DNA from: Curvibacter microcysteis
Lineage (GTDB): Bacteria > Pseudomonadota > Gammaproteobacteria > Burkholderiales > Burkholderiaceae_C
Length of the DNA: 64,000 bases
Direction of reading: 5' to 3'
Assembly (NCBI RefSeq): GCF_028649455.1
Contig: NZ_JAQSIO010000003.1
Coordinates: 372,001-436,000 of the forward strand
Position 1 is the first letter of the stretch, and each line of letters begins with the position of its first letter. This document shows, one piece after another, positions 34,955 through 44,800 of the stretch. Position numbers and translations under genes: made by a program. The notes beneath the pieces were generated by a model, which was not told the origin of the DNA, made no database searches, and saw only the letters and a program-made list of their open reading frames with translations.

Positions 34955-36052
34955 TCAGGCCAGGGTCAGGGCCAGGCTCAGACCGGAGACAAAAGCGTCT
35001 TCCACACGGTGGCCCAGGCACCAGTCACCGCACAGGCCCAGGCCGTTGGCCGGGTCCCAGACATGGGTCTGGCCCAAGGGCTGCAAGGTCTTGGCGTAGC
35101 GCCACAGCTTGACCTCCTGGTGCGCAGGCTCCGCGCGGATGCCGGTCACGTCGACAAAGGCGCGCAGCAGTTTGGCCTGCACGCGGGCCGGATCGTCGTT
35201 CAGGTGTTCGGTGGACCACACGTCGCTGGCTTGCACAGTCCAGCGTTCGACCTGGCTGCGGCCAGGCTTGGACGACTCGCGTGCCAGCCAGGCGATGCGG
35301 TGGTGGGTGCTGCGCGCCACGTTCCACTGCGGGCCCAGGGTGATCAGACCCGGTTGCTCGGCCTGCGGGAAGGCCAGCATCAGCGTCCAGCACGGGGCGG
35401 TGCGGGTTTGTTGGGCGGCGGTGGCCAGCTCGGCGGCCACGCTCAGCGGGGCCAGCAGGGCGGCGGCCTGCGGAGCGGGCAGGGCCAGCAGCACGGTGTC
35501 AAATCCGGCGTGCACGCCTTGGCTGGGGCCGCTGCCTTCGCAGCGCAGTTGCCAGCGTTCAGGGTTCAGGCTGTCGCGCTCAATGGCGCTGACGAGGGTG
35601 TTCAGGTGCAAGCGGCCAGCGGCTTGCAAGGGCGCGGCCCAGCCGCGCACCAGGCGGTTCATGGCTGGTGCGCCGACCCAGTGGGCCTCGGGGTGGGCCA
35701 GGCTGGGCGAGGACAGTTGGCCGTGTTCGTCGAGCACGCGCACGGCGTTGGCGCTCCAGGGGCGGGCGGCTTGTGGCGTGGTGGCCAGGGCTTGCTGAAA
35801 GCGTGGGTCGCGCACGGTGAAGTACTGGGCACCGCTGTCAAAACTGCCAAAGGGGGATTCGGTGCTGGCCATGCGCCCGCTGGCGCCCTGGCTCTTTTCA
35901 AACACGGTCACATCGTGGCCGGCCTGGACCAGGGTGCGGGCACAACTGATGCCGGCCATGCCGGCGCCAATGACGGCGATGCGCTGGCGCGGCAGGGGGG
36001 CGGACGCTGCCTTCTTGCGGGGGCCGGGGGTGTTGCGTGAGCGGGATGCCAT
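34955..36052 (-). CDS. NAD(P)/FAD-dependent oxidoreductase (amine oxidase / renalase-like)
   Basis: Flavoprotein of 365 residues. After a basic N-terminal tail comes the FAD-binding Rossmann motif IAVIGAGMAGISCARTL (about 24-40) with a downstream acidic strand end (VTVFEKSQGASGRMAS). The FDSGAQYFTVRDPRF segment and C-terminal GLCGDWCLGHRVEDAFVSG FAD contact are typical of amine-oxidase-like proteins annotated as renalase homologues. The substrate is unknown. A GGAG site lies about 9 bases before the ATG at 36052. It may be co-transcribed with gluQ and trmB. Confidence 0.87.
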   Translation of the reverse strand: MASRSRNTPGPRKKAASAPLPRQRIAVIGAGMAGISCARTLVQAGHDVTVFEKSQGASGRMASTESPFGSFDSGAQYFTVRDPRFQQALATTPQAARPWSANAVRVLDEHGQLSSPSLAHPEAHWVGAPAMNRLVRGWAAPLQAAGRLHLNTLVSAIERDSLNPERWQLRCEGSGPSQGVHAGFDTVLLALPAPQAAALLAPLSVAAELATAAQQTRTAPCWTLMLAFPQAEQPGLITLGPQWNVARSTHHRIAWLARESSKPGRSQVERWTVQASDVWSTEHLNDDPARVQAKLLRAFVDVTGIRAEPAHQEVKLWRYAKTLQPLGQTHVWDPANGLGLCGDWCLGHRVEDAFVSGLSLALTLA

Positions 36053-36183
36053 GGCGTGTCTCCGTTGGGGATGTGGACAAGCAAAGACTAACGCAATTCA
36101 GAGCACCGCCTCTTGAGTTGGGTCGCGCCGCAGCCGCTTTGCGCTGGGGGATTTCCCTTGGGTGTGTGGGCCTGCGTCGCGCT

Positions 36184-37143
36184 TCACTGGGCAGAGATGT
36201 AGGCCTGTTGCAGCAGGGCCTGGCGCGTGGCGGGCGACTCCAGACGGTCCAGCCACCACTGCAAGGCCCGGCCGGGCCGGGTGCCTGGGGCGGCACGCCA
36301 GGCGTAGCCGCTGCGGATGACCCGCGGGGGGCGCTCCAAGGTCTTTTGGACCAACATGCCGGTGTCCAGGTAGGCCTTGACCATGGACTCGGGCAGGTAG
36401 CCTGCGCCCAGGCCGCGCAGCTGGGCGTCGACCTTGGCCTGCATGGTGGGCACGGTGAAGACGTCCTGGCCGGGCAGCAGGTTGACGGTCATGCCGCGCC
36501 CGCGCTGGCTGGTGTCGGCCACGGCCACAGCGCGGTGCTGGCGTACCTGCTCGTCGCGCAGCGGGCCCTCGATGGCGGCCAGGGGGTGGTGGGGGGCCAC
36601 CACATAGACAAAGTTCATCACGCCCAATTCGCGCTGCTGGATGTCAGTTTGCGTGGAGGTGTCCATCACCACCCCCAGGGCCAGATCGGCCTGGCCCAGC
36701 ACCAGGGCTTGCAAGGTGCCTGTCATGATCTCGTCGCGGATGCGCAAGCGCGTGGGCGGTTGCAGGGCGAAGAAGTCACCACATATTTCCAGGGTGGTGG
36801 TGCGGTTGATGATGCCGTCGCAGGCCAGGGTGAACTGGGGTTCCCAGCCGGTGGCCACGCGTTTGACCCGGTTGGCCACGGCGTCGATCTCATTGAGCAG
36901 GCGTTCGCCCTCGCGCAGCAGCTCCTGGCCAGCCTCGGTCAGCTTGGCCTGGCGGCTGCTGCGGTCGAACAGCAGCACGTCCAGTGCTTCTTCGATCGCG
37001 CGCACCCGGTAGGTCAGTGCGCTGGGCACCAGGTCCAGCTGGCGCGCTGCCGCCGCAAAACTGCCGCTTTGGGCGATCTCTTGCAGCATGCCCAGGGCGT
37101 CGGGCGTGAGCACATCGCGGGGGGTGGGAGGGTGGCCGGCCAT
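36184..37143 (-). CDS. LysR-family transcriptional regulator
   Basis: DNA-binding regulator of 319 residues. The N-terminal winged helix (about 10-70) contains LQEIAQSGSFAAAARQLDLVPSALTYRVRAIEEALDVLLFDR, and the C-terminal effector domain has two periplasmic-binding-like lobes. It is divergent from the first pirin gene, with 90 bases between the two starts, so it probably controls the pirin/flavodoxin/OsmC cluster. The ATG at 37143 is chosen; an in-frame TTG at 37152 is possible. No clear T-N11-A operator could be fixed by eye. The effector is unknown but may be a redox-active or electrophilic compound given its targets. Confidence 0.9.
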   Translation of the reverse strand: MAGHPPTPRDVLTPDALGMLQEIAQSGSFAAAARQLDLVPSALTYRVRAIEEALDVLLFDRSSRQAKLTEAGQELLREGERLLNEIDAVANRVKRVATGWEPQFTLACDGIINRTTTLEICGDFFALQPPTRLRIRDEIMTGTLQALVLGQADLALGVVMDTSTQTDIQQRELGVMNFVYVVAPHHPLAAIEGPLRDEQVRQHRAVAVADTSQRGRGMTVNLLPGQDVFTVPTMQAKVDAQLRGLGAGYLPESMVKAYLDTGMLVQKTLERPPRVIRSGYAWRAAPGTRPGRALQWWLDRLESPATRQALLQQAYISAQ

Positions 37144-37233
37144 GAGCTTCAAAAAAAGTGAATGATGCCATCAAAGCCCGCGCAACGCGCTGCCGGTGCT
37201 GCGGCCTACAGTACGAACTCACAGGAGCACACC

Positions 37234-37935
37234 ATGTTGACCGTTCGCAAATCACGAGACCGCGGCTGGGCCGATCACGGCTGGTTGAAGTCGCACCACA
37301 GTTTTTCTTTCGCGGGTTATTACGACCCCCGCCACATGGGCTGGGGCAATCTGCGCGTCATCAACGAAGACCGCATCGCCCCCGGCGCTGGCTTTGGCAC
37401 CCATGGCCACCGTGACATGGAAATCATCAGCTATGTGCTCAGCGGTGAGCTGGCGCACAAGGACAGCCTGGGCAACGTGGTCGGCATCCCGCCGGGCGAA
37501 GTCCAGCGCATGAGCGCGGGCCGCGGCGTACAGCACAGCGAGTTCAACCATGCGCCAGAGCAGACCACGCATTTTCTGCAAATCTGGATCGAGCCGAACG
37601 TGACGGGCATCCCGCCCAGTTACGAGCAAAAAGCTTTTCCCGAGAGCGACAAGCGTGGCCAACTGCGCCTGGTAGCCTCGCCTGACGCGGCGCAGGGCTC
37701 GGTGCTGATCCATGCCGACGCCCGGCTTTACGCCGGCTTGTTTGACGCTGGGGAGCAGGCGGAGCTGGCGCTGGCACCCGGGCGCAAGGCCTATGTGCAG
37801 GTGCTTCAAGGCCAGATCAGCGTGAACGGCCAGGCCCTGGAGGCAGGCGACGCCGTGCAGGCCGAAGGCGTGGCGCTGCTGCAACTGAACCAAGGCCTTG
37901 GGGCCGAGGTGCTGGTGTTCGATTTGGCGCCCTGA
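37234..37935 (+). CDS. pirin family protein (YhaK-like cupin)
   Basis: Two-domain cupin of 233 residues. The metal ligands His57 and His59 (THGHRDMEI), His101 and Glu103 (GVQHSEFNH) are all present. Pirins bind iron; some, such as YhaK-type proteins, respond to oxidative stress and some have quercetinase activity. The RDRGWADHGWLKSHHSFSF N-terminus is typical of the short pirin group. An AGGAG site lies seven bases before the ATG at 37234; a start at 37162 is less likely. First plus-strand gene of the redox-defence cluster, divergent from a LysR regulator. Confidence 0.92.
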   Translation: MLTVRKSRDRGWADHGWLKSHHSFSFAGYYDPRHMGWGNLRVINEDRIAPGAGFGTHGHRDMEIISYVLSGELAHKDSLGNVVGIPPGEVQRMSAGRGVQHSEFNHAPEQTTHFLQIWIEPNVTGIPPSYEQKAFPESDKRGQLRLVASPDAAQGSVLIHADARLYAGLFDAGEQAELALAPGRKAYVQVLQGQISVNGQALEAGDAVQAEGVALLQLNQGLGAEVLVFDLAP

Positions 37936-37992
37936 ACGGCCGAATTGACCGCAAAATAGACTGAAGTTTCACCCCCCTAACCGGAGTTTTTC

Positions 37993-38547
37993 ATGGCAAA
38001 GATCGTTGTTGTTTTTCACTCGGGCTACGGCCACACCCTGCGTCTGGCGCAAGCCGTGGCTGAAGGCGCTGATGCCACGCTGCTGGCCATCGACGCCGAA
38101 GGCAATCTGCCCGAGGGCGGCTGGGACACGCTGAACGCCGCCGACGCCATCATCATGGGCTCGCCCACCTACATGGGCAGCGTGAGCTGGCAGTTCAAGA
38201 AGTTTGCGGATGCCTCGTCCAAGGCCTGGTTCACCCAAGCCTGGAAGGACAAGCTGTTCGCCGGCTTCACCAACAGCGCCACCATGAACGGTGACAAGCT
38301 GTCCACGCTGCACTACCTGTTCACCCTGGCCATGCAGCACAGCGGCCTGTGGGTCGGCACGGGCCAGATGCCCAGCAACAGCAAGGCGGCTCAGCGCAAC
38401 GACATCAACTTCGTGGGCTCGTTCTCGGGCGCCATGGCGCAATCGCCGTCGGACGCTTCGCCCGCTGAAATGCCCCAGGGCGACCTGGACACGGCCCGCC
38501 TGTTCGGCACCCGAGTCGCCGCAGCTGCCGCCCGCTGGGTGAAGTAA
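37993..38547 (+). CDS. flavodoxin-fold FMN oxidoreductase (NAD(P)H:quinone oxidoreductase-like)
   Basis: Flavodoxin-fold protein of 184 residues. The FMN phosphate loop is HSGYGHT (9-15) and the isoalloxazine-contact loop GSPTYMGSV lies at 56-64, as in WrbA-type and related NAD(P)H:quinone reductases. It probably performs two-electron reduction of quinones or similar electrophiles in the cytoplasm, avoiding semiquinone radicals. It is 57 bases downstream of the pirin gene and 72 bases upstream of osmC-like. A CGGAG ribosome site precedes the ATG at 37993. The length is slightly below WrbA (about 200), so it is not called WrbA. Confidence 0.9.
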   Translation: MAKIVVVFHSGYGHTLRLAQAVAEGADATLLAIDAEGNLPEGGWDTLNAADAIIMGSPTYMGSVSWQFKKFADASSKAWFTQAWKDKLFAGFTNSATMNGDKLSTLHYLFTLAMQHSGLWVGTGQMPSNSKAAQRNDINFVGSFSGAMAQSPSDASPAEMPQGDLDTARLFGTRVAAAAARWVK

Positions 38548-38557
38548 GCCCGCAGGC

Positions 38558-38601
38558 CCCGCCACGCAGTGTGTGGCGGGCTTCTGGGCCCCACGGGGCC
38601 C
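38558..38601 (+). repeat. two adjacent hairpins between the flavodoxin and OsmC genes
   Basis: Perfect 8-bp arms 38558-38565 and 38573-38580, then a second palindromic stem GGGCCCC/GGGGCCC (38586-38592 and 38595-38601) just before the osmC ribosome site. Neither is followed by a T-run. They may slow transcription or protect mRNA ends so that the two genes differ in expression. Confidence 0.5.
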
Positions 38602-38619
38602 GTGACCCAAGGAGACCCC

Positions 38620-39030
38620 ATGTCCGTCGAGCTTCAACGTGAGCCGGGGGCTGCCATGGCGCAGCGCCTGCAAATCCGCAGCCACCGCTTGCTGTCCGAT
38701 GTGTCGGTGGCGGAAGGCGGCGAGGACGCCGGCCCCAGCCCACACGACCTCTATGACGCCGCTTTGGGTGCCTGCAAGGCCCTGACCGTGCTGTGGTACG
38801 CCCGGCGCAAAGGCTTGCCGGTAGAGGATGTGCGCTCGGAGGTGAAGCGCGACGATTCGGCCGAGCGCCAGGGCGTGTACCGCCTGGCCGCCCATTTGGT
38901 GATCGTGGGCCCCCAGCTCACGCCCGCCCAGGTGGCCGAGTTGCGCACGGTGGCCGACAAATGCCCGGTGCACAAGCTCATGAGTTCGGTCACCACCGAG
39001 ATCAGCACCACGGTGGAGCACCAGGCATGA
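38620..39030 (+). CDS. OsmC family protein (peroxiredoxin-like)
   Basis: OsmC/Ohr-fold protein of 136 residues, a family that reduces organic hydroperoxides with a pair of cysteines. Cys52 (ALGACKALTV) and Cys115 (DKCPVHKLMSS) match the peroxidatic and resolving positions. The length is normal for OsmC. A clear AAGGAG lies before the ATG at 38620, which is preferred to an upstream in-frame ATG at 38569 lying in the hairpin region. Its stop overlaps the start of the second pirin gene (ATGA), so these two are translationally coupled. Confidence 0.92.
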   Translation: MSVELQREPGAAMAQRLQIRSHRLLSDVSVAEGGEDAGPSPHDLYDAALGACKALTVLWYARRKGLPVEDVRSEVKRDDSAERQGVYRLAAHLVIVGPQLTPAQVAELRTVADKCPVHKLMSSVTTEISTTVEHQA

Positions 39031-39914
39031 GTGCCCTGCAAGCCATCAAGCCCCACGAAAAAGACCTGGGCGGCGGCTTTGTGGTGCGCCGCCTGCTACC
39101 CTCGGCGCTGCGCCAGGCGGTGGGACCGTTTTTGTTTTTTGACCACTTTGGCCCGGTGTCTGTTCGGCCCGACGATCAGTTTGATGTGCGGCCGCACCCC
39201 CACATCGGCCTGGCCACAGTGACCTACCTCTTCGAGGGCGCCATCCTGCACCGCGACAACCTGGGTTTTGAGCAGCGCATCGAGCCGGGCGCCATCAATT
39301 GGATGACGGCGGGGCGCGGCATCGTGCATTCCGAGCGCCGTCCCGCCGATCTGGCGGGCCAGCACTACACCAACCACGGCCTGCAACTGTGGGTGGCTTT
39401 GCCTGCAGCGCTGGAGCAGGTGGCGCCGAGCTTTGTCCACACCCCGGCCGATGCGATTCCGCAGGCCGCGGTGCAGGGCGCTGCCGTGCGGGTGCTGGTG
39501 GGGGAGGCCTTTGGTCTGCGCTCGCCTGTGGCCACGCTGTCGCCCACGCTGTACCTGGATCTGAACCTGGCACCGGGTCAGTCGTTTGACTTGCCCATGC
39601 TGGCTCAGGAACAGGCCCTTTATGCCGTCACAGGCAGCGTCTCGCTCTCGGGCGAGGTCTTGCCCGAGCGGCACCTCGGGGTGCTCAGCCAGGCCAGCGT
39701 GTTGCAGGCGGGGCCTGAGGGGTGCCGTCTGGTGTTGGTGGGCGGTCAACCCCTGGGGCACCGGCACATCCGCTGGAATTTTGTGTCCTCCGATCCCGCC
39801 CGCCTGGATCAAGCCGGGCGCGATTGGGAAGCCGGCGTGGCCGAGGCCGGCATGGGGCAGGTGCCTGGTGAAACCGAGCGCATCCCCATGCCGCCGCGAC
39901 CAGGCGCGCACTGA
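39027..39914 (+). CDS. pirin family protein (long form)
   Basis: Second pirin of the cluster, 295 residues with the usual two cupin domains. The metal ligands His57, His59 (RPHPHIGLATVTY), His101 and Glu103 (GIVHSERRP) are conserved at the same positions as in the first pirin, but overall the two are different pirin types. Start ATG at 39027 overlaps the osmC-like stop by four bases. It is followed by an intrinsic terminator that ends the cluster. Likely role in oxidative or quinone stress by association; the reaction is not known. Confidence 0.92.
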   Translation: MSALQAIKPHEKDLGGGFVVRRLLPSALRQAVGPFLFFDHFGPVSVRPDDQFDVRPHPHIGLATVTYLFEGAILHRDNLGFEQRIEPGAINWMTAGRGIVHSERRPADLAGQHYTNHGLQLWVALPAALEQVAPSFVHTPADAIPQAAVQGAAVRVLVGEAFGLRSPVATLSPTLYLDLNLAPGQSFDLPMLAQEQALYAVTGSVSLSGEVLPERHLGVLSQASVLQAGPEGCRLVLVGGQPLGHRHIRWNFVSSDPARLDQAGRDWEAGVAEAGMGQVPGETERIPMPPRPGAH

Positions 39915-39934
39915 GGCGCGTGGCCAGACCAGGG

Positions 39935-39959
39935 CGGGGGCGCGTCAGCCCCCGTTTTT
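39935..39959 (+). terminator. intrinsic terminator of the pirin/OsmC cluster, overlapping the 3' end of trhO
   Basis: Perfect 7-bp stem CGGGGGC (39935-39941) with GCCCCCG (39948-39954), a 6-base loop and T5 (39955-39959). It lies 21 bases after the pirin stop. Half of the hairpin is also the last codons of trhO on the opposite strand. Confidence 0.85.
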
Positions 39960-40697
39960 CAGGGCAGCGAGGTCGGGCGCCAAGGCTTCGCGCTCGTCAA
40001 ACACAAAGCAGTGCCCTTGGTAATGGGCGCCATCGGTTTCTTCAAAGTACTTGAGGATGCCGCCTTCGAGCTGGTAGACGTGCTCCAGGCCTTCTTCACG
40101 CATCAGGATGGCGGCTTTTTCGCAGCGGATGCCACCGGTGCAAAAGCTCACCACGGTCTTGTCCTGCAGGTCTTGCTTGTGGGCGCGCAAGGCATCGGGA
40201 AATTCGGTGAACTTGCTGATGCGCCAGTCGATGGCGCCCGTGAAGGTGCCATGGTCCACCTCGAACGCGTTGCGCGTGTCCAGCGTCACCACGGGCCGGC
40301 CCGCATCGTCATGCCCCTGGTCCAGCCAGCGCCGCACGGTGGCGGCTGCCACGGCGGGGGCCCGGCCTTCAGCGGGTCGGATGGTGGGGTGGTTCATGCG
40401 GATGATTTCACGCTTGACCTTGACCAGCATCTTCTTGAAAGGCTGTTCAGCGGACCAGCTTTCTTTGGGCGCCAGGTCCGCCAGGCGCGGATCGGCGCGC
40501 AGCGTGCCCACCACGGCGTGGACGGCTTCAGGGGGCCCGGCCAGAAAGAAATTGATGCCTTCCTCGGCCAGCAAGATGGTGCCTTTGAGGCCCAGGGCTT
40601 GGCATTGGGCGGCCAGGCGTTCGCGCCAGGCCTCGGCGTCGGGCAAGGGGACGAACTTGTAGCAGGAGATGTTGAGGACGGTGTTCACGGCGCGCAT
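39945..40697 (-). CDS. trhO: tRNA uridine(34) hydroxylase, rhodanese domain
   Basis: Hydroxylates uridine 34 of certain tRNAs to 5-hydroxyuridine, an oxygen-dependent step toward cmo5U or mo5U. The 250-residue protein has the UPF0176 N-terminal domain ([14 protein letters not shown] and [16 protein letters not shown]). A rhodanese domain follows, with the active Cys186 in [14 protein letters not shown]. The short form, lacking the C-terminal extension of E. coli TrhO, is common in betaproteobacteria to my knowledge. ATG at 40697 is used; the longer frame upstream overlaps nothing recognisable. Convergent with the pirin cluster. Confidence 0.92.
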   Translation of the reverse strand: MRAVNTVLNISCYKFVPLPDAEAWRERLAAQCQALGLKGTILLAEEGINFFLAGPPEAVHAVVGTLRADPRLADLAPKESWSAEQPFKKMLVKVKREIIRMNHPTIRPAEGRAPAVAAATVRRWLDQGHDDAGRPVVTLDTRNAFEVDHGTFTGAIDWRISKFTEFPDALRAHKQDLQDKTVVSFCTGGIRCEKAAILMREEGLEHVYQLEGGILKYFEETDGAHYQGHCFVFDEREALAPDLAALKNGG

Positions 40698-40770
40698 TGT
40701 AGGGGCCCCGCCTGGCAGTGAGCTGGGGGCCAGCGGGTTGAGGGGATGTGCCCGGGTCAGCGCCAGCGCG

Positions 40771-41358
40771 TCACTGGGTGGCTGTGGTGGTGCAGGTCGT
40801 GTCGGTGGCGGGCTTGCAGACACGCACCCTACCGGATTGCGAAACCACCACGATGCGCGATTCGGTGCTTTGGGCGCTGCTGGCGACATCGGTGCGCCGC
40901 ACCCGCAGTGTCATGGCTTGGAAGGCGGCGCCAGCAGCGTTTCGGGAATAGCCTGAGCCATCAAACCGGATTTGGTTCACCGCCGTGCCCGTGGTGTCGC
41001 TGGTGCTGACGGCGATGTAGCCTGGCATGGCCTCTTGTTGCTGAATCAGCAGGTCGGTGCCTTCGGTGTAGGTGGTCGCATTCGCGCCGTAGGTCTGGGA
41101 CACGTAAACGCGCCAGCCCCCAGCCCAGTTGGTGCCACTGACAGGCACGACCAAGGCATGTTGGTTGCGCTTCATGGCCTCGCTGCGGGCGGCATTGATC
41201 GAGGCCAGCAGCGTGTTGCTGATCGAGGTCAGCTCGGAGTTGCGCTGGTAAGCGATGAAGCTGGGCGCGGCGATGGTGGCCAGCACGGCCACCAGGGCCA
41301 GCACGACCATCAATTCGATCAAGGTGAAGCCCCGCGTGGGCCCGCGCTGCAGCGTCAT
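40771..41358 (-). CDS. fimT: type IV pilus minor pilin, GspH/FimT family
   Basis: Pseudopilin of 195 residues, last gene of the minor pilin operon. It has the prepilin cleavage signal [24 protein letters not shown] with Glu at mature position 5, so it is processed by PilD and inserted in the inner membrane. The GspH domain follows ([20 protein letters not shown]). A C-terminal Cys pair ([11 protein letters not shown]) may form a disulfide. The ATG at 41358 overlaps the pilE stop (ATGA). Minor pilins of this kind prime pilus assembly. Confidence 0.88.
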   Translation of the reverse strand: MTLQRGPTRGFTLIELMVVLALVAVLATIAAPSFIAYQRNSELTSISNTLLASINAARSEAMKRNQHALVVPVSGTNWAGGWRVYVSQTYGANATTYTEGTDLLIQQQEAMPGYIAVSTSDTTGTAVNQIRFDGSGYSRNAAGAAFQAMTLRVRRTDVASSAQSTESRIVVVSQSGRVRVCKPATDTTCTTTATQ

Positions 41359-41882
41359 GGCCAGCACAGTTTGGGGTTGCCCGAGGAGGCCGTTCCGGTG
41401 CAGGTCTTGGTGCCGGTGCTGGTCATCTGCAAGGTGCCCACCACCGGGTCCGCCACGATGGGGGTGGCCGCCACCCGCACGCACAGGTCAATCGTCAGCG
41501 TGGTGCTGCACTTGGCCGAACTCAGCAGGTAGGCCGCATTGCTGGCGGTATCGCCCGAGAAGTTCTTGAATGGGAAGGTGGACGAGGTGAAGCTGGGGGT
41601 GACGCCACCGCACAGCGTGCCGCCGTAATCGCCCGAGGCCACCGTCGCTGCGCCGGGCGCCGTCGAGGTGAAGGCCAGGTAGCAGTTGCGCTGGGTCATG
41701 AAGCGCTCTTGCTGCTGCATCAGCTCGATCACCGCGCTGCGGCCCTGGGCCCGTTTGCCTTTCAGCACCGAGTCCTGATAGGCCCCCAGGCCCACCTTGG
41801 CCAGGATGGCCACGATGGCCACGGTGATCATGAGTTCGATGAGGGTGAAACCCCGCTGGGTGGGGTGAGGGGCGTAGGTCAT
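41355..41882 (-). CDS. pilE: type IV pilus minor pilin PilE-like
   Basis: Pilin of 175 residues with the cleavage signal [30 protein letters not shown]. The ComP_DUS-like region AQGRSAVIELMQQQERFMTQRN after the first helix is the hallmark of PilE-type minor pilins of this operon. Several Cys residues in the globular part suggest disulfides. It overlaps both neighbours by ATGA (pilY1 upstream, fimT downstream), so the three are translationally coupled. The short leader of nine residues before the cleavage Gly is typical. Confidence 0.9.
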   Translation of the reverse strand: MTYAPHPTQRGFTLIELMITVAIVAILAKVGLGAYQDSVLKGKRAQGRSAVIELMQQQERFMTQRNCYLAFTSTAPGAATVASGDYGGTLCGGVTPSFTSSTFPFKNFSGDTASNAAYLLSSAKCSTTLTIDLCVRVAATPIVADPVVGTLQMTSTGTKTCTGTASSGNPKLCWP

Positions 41883-44800
41883 TCGGTGGCTTTCTGGTGC
41901 AGGTCCCAGTAATTATTGACTTGGCGCCAGCTCAGGCGACCATAGGCTTCCTTGATTTCGACCTTGGTGTTGGTCAGGGCCGAGCCGGACGAGCCGGTGC
42001 TGATGGACTCGTAGGTGATTTTTCTTTCTTTGCGCCCCGTGCTGTTGCTGGGGCCTGGCGTGATCAGCCCCGAGTTTTTGACGTACATGGTCGAGCCCAG
42101 CAGCCCTACAGAGGACGAAATGTAGGTGCCGTTGCCTGTCGCAATGTTCACGCTGTAAGAGTTGCCCGAGCCCGGCGTGGCCGTGCATGAGCCCGCCGCC
42201 CCGGCTGCGCCCGGGACGATGGTGTTGAAGGTGGCGTAGTTGGTCAGGCCCAGGAAGGCGCTGATCATCTTCTCGCCCGTGCTGGGCAGGTCGAAGTACC
42301 AGCCCGAACGCTGGGTGGTGTCGGCGTTGGAGGCGGCTCGGCCCCACAGGAAGGCCGGCACGGTGATGGTCAAGGTGCTGGTGTTCACGGTGCCGCTCTG
42401 CAGGCGGCCCCGGCCACTGATGACGTTGGCCGTGGTTGCGCTGGTGGGGCTGGAGTCGGACTGGTTCACCCCGGTGACGCCGTTGTCAAAGATGGTGTAG
42501 ATCGTGTTCTGGGCGGTCGAGGTCTTGTCACTGGCTTCCAGGAATTTACCGGTCCCAAACAGCACGTAGTAGGTCTTTTTGCCGTTCACCACCGGCCCGG
42601 TGAAGATGCGCGGTGCCGAGAAAATCGGCTGGATATTGGGTGTCGTGGCCGCGTCCGTGGCGCTGTACATGGGGTAGGGGATGGGGGTGGTGGCGGTGCC
42701 CTTGTTGAAGAAGGACAGGCGCTCCATGGTCCAGTGGCTGCTGTTGCTGGGGTCGAAGGCACTGGTGGGGTGGGTGGCGTCACGTGGTGTGAAGTCGAGC
42801 TTCCACAGCTTGCCGTGCAAGTCGCCTGCAAACAGATAGGTCACCTCACCGGCGCCCCCGTACATGGGCGTGAAGTTGGCCACCCCGGTGGCTTTGGTGA
42901 TGGCCAGCGTGGCGTCAAAGGGCAGCAAGACCTTGTAGTAGTTGGTCCCTTGGGTCCAGGCGTCCCCGGCGGCCTTGTCCAGGGCCAAGAAGAAGATGGC
43001 GGGGTTGCCGGTGGTGCTGAAGCGGCCGGCGCTGTCGCTCACGTAGTTATTGACGCCGCTGGCCACGGCGACAAACCAGCGGTAGGTCGGCGTGGTGGCG
43101 GTGTTGCTGCTGACCTTCATCTTCACGATTTGCGGTGCGCCGACCACATAGCCCATGTCGGCGTCGTCGGTCTTGGTGAACTCCCACATGACCTTGGAGG
43201 CCGAGAAGGCGGTCGGATCAGTCACATCCAGGGCAAAGACACCTTGGCCACCGGCGCCGGTGCCCGAGGCCAGCACCGTCTTCCAAGTGCAGGTGGTGGC
43301 GGTCAGGGTGTGGGCGGGGCCCACGCAGGCTTCGCCCACGACGGGGACGCCATCCACATAGCTTTGGTGGTTGTTGAGGTAGCTGGTGGAGGTCAGCTCA
43401 GAGAGCTTGGAGGACATCCAGCTGGGGATGTAGGCGAACAACTCCGTGCCACCGCTGGTGCCCTTGCTGGCGTTGAAGGCGTGCAGCATGCCGTCATTGG
43501 CGCCCACGAACACGGCCGGCGTGCGGCTCTTGTTGTTGGTGTAGAAGGTGCTGTAGCTGTTTTCGATGTAGGCCGTGGTGGGTGTGCCTGAATACACCAC
43601 GCTGGAGTTGATGATGTCGCCCAGCAGCTTGCTGCGTGAGCGGAAGGTGCTGCCTTCCAGTGATCGGTCTCCGCGCAGAAAGGCCACCCGGCTGGAACCC
43701 AGCCCGTCGGCAGCGGCATTGCTCGAAGCCTTGTTCAGGTCACTTTTGATGCTGGCGTCGGTGATGGCGGCCCAGGTGAAGTCGGTGGCGGTCGGGTTGG
43801 CCGTGGCGCCGGGTCGGCCCATGACGATGGTGCGGGTGGTCGATGGGTTGGCCCGGTTGGTCAGGATGTCGGCGGCGCTCCAGTCCGCCTGGCTGCTCAG
43901 GGTCAGGGTGCTGGTGCCGACCACGGTCAGCGGCAAGGCCAGCACATCGCCGGTCCAGCTGCTGGTGTCAAAAGCACCTTGGTAGATCACGTTGTCCACC
44001 GTGGTGCTGACTTCGCGCGACTGGATGGCGACGCCGGCGATGTTGCGCGAGGAGTTGGCTGCCCGGCTGAAGATGCCGTCGAAGGCGCTCAGCACGCCGC
44101 GCGCACTGCTTTGCAGGTAATAGGTGCTGGCTTCGCCGGGGGAGCTGAGGTTTTGCCAGACGTTGTTGTCGGCGCCACCGCTTTGGTTGCGGAAGGGGTT
44201 GCCCCAGGTGTTGTAGGGGTTGCTGCCGGTGTTGCTGGCGTCACTTTCAAAACCACCGTATTTGGAGGCCATGAAGAACTGGTTGCTGAAACGGCGGTTG
44301 TTCGCGTCGGATTGACTGCCGTATTCGTTGACGTCAAACAGGTAGTTTTTCACCCGCAAACCGGGGCGCACCTTGGTCGGGGCGTTGGTCCAAGTGCTGG
44401 GGCGGATGTCGTGGGTGTGCGACCAGTAGGCGCTGCCCATGATCTGGCTGGTGCTGCTGCCGCTGGGCACGCCGCCGTTGGCGCCATTGGGGTTGCCCGT
44501 GTTGCGGGTGACACCTTGACCGTCGACATAGGTGGCACTGGTCACGTTTTGCTCGAAGTTCTGCACCACCGTGCGCCAGGCATTGATGTCAATGATGTTG
44601 TTGGCCACGCTGGGGGAGGGCAGGCGGTTGCCGTCGTGGGTGTTGATGTCACCGATCACCACGATGTTGCTGCGCACACAGGAGTAATCCGCCGTGGCCG
44701 AGCGGGTGCCGCCATAGGGATCGGTCCAGGTGGTGTAGACGGGGAAGCCGTCCTTCATGTCGGTGGTGATGTTGCTGATGGCGTCGGCGCTGGGGCTCAG

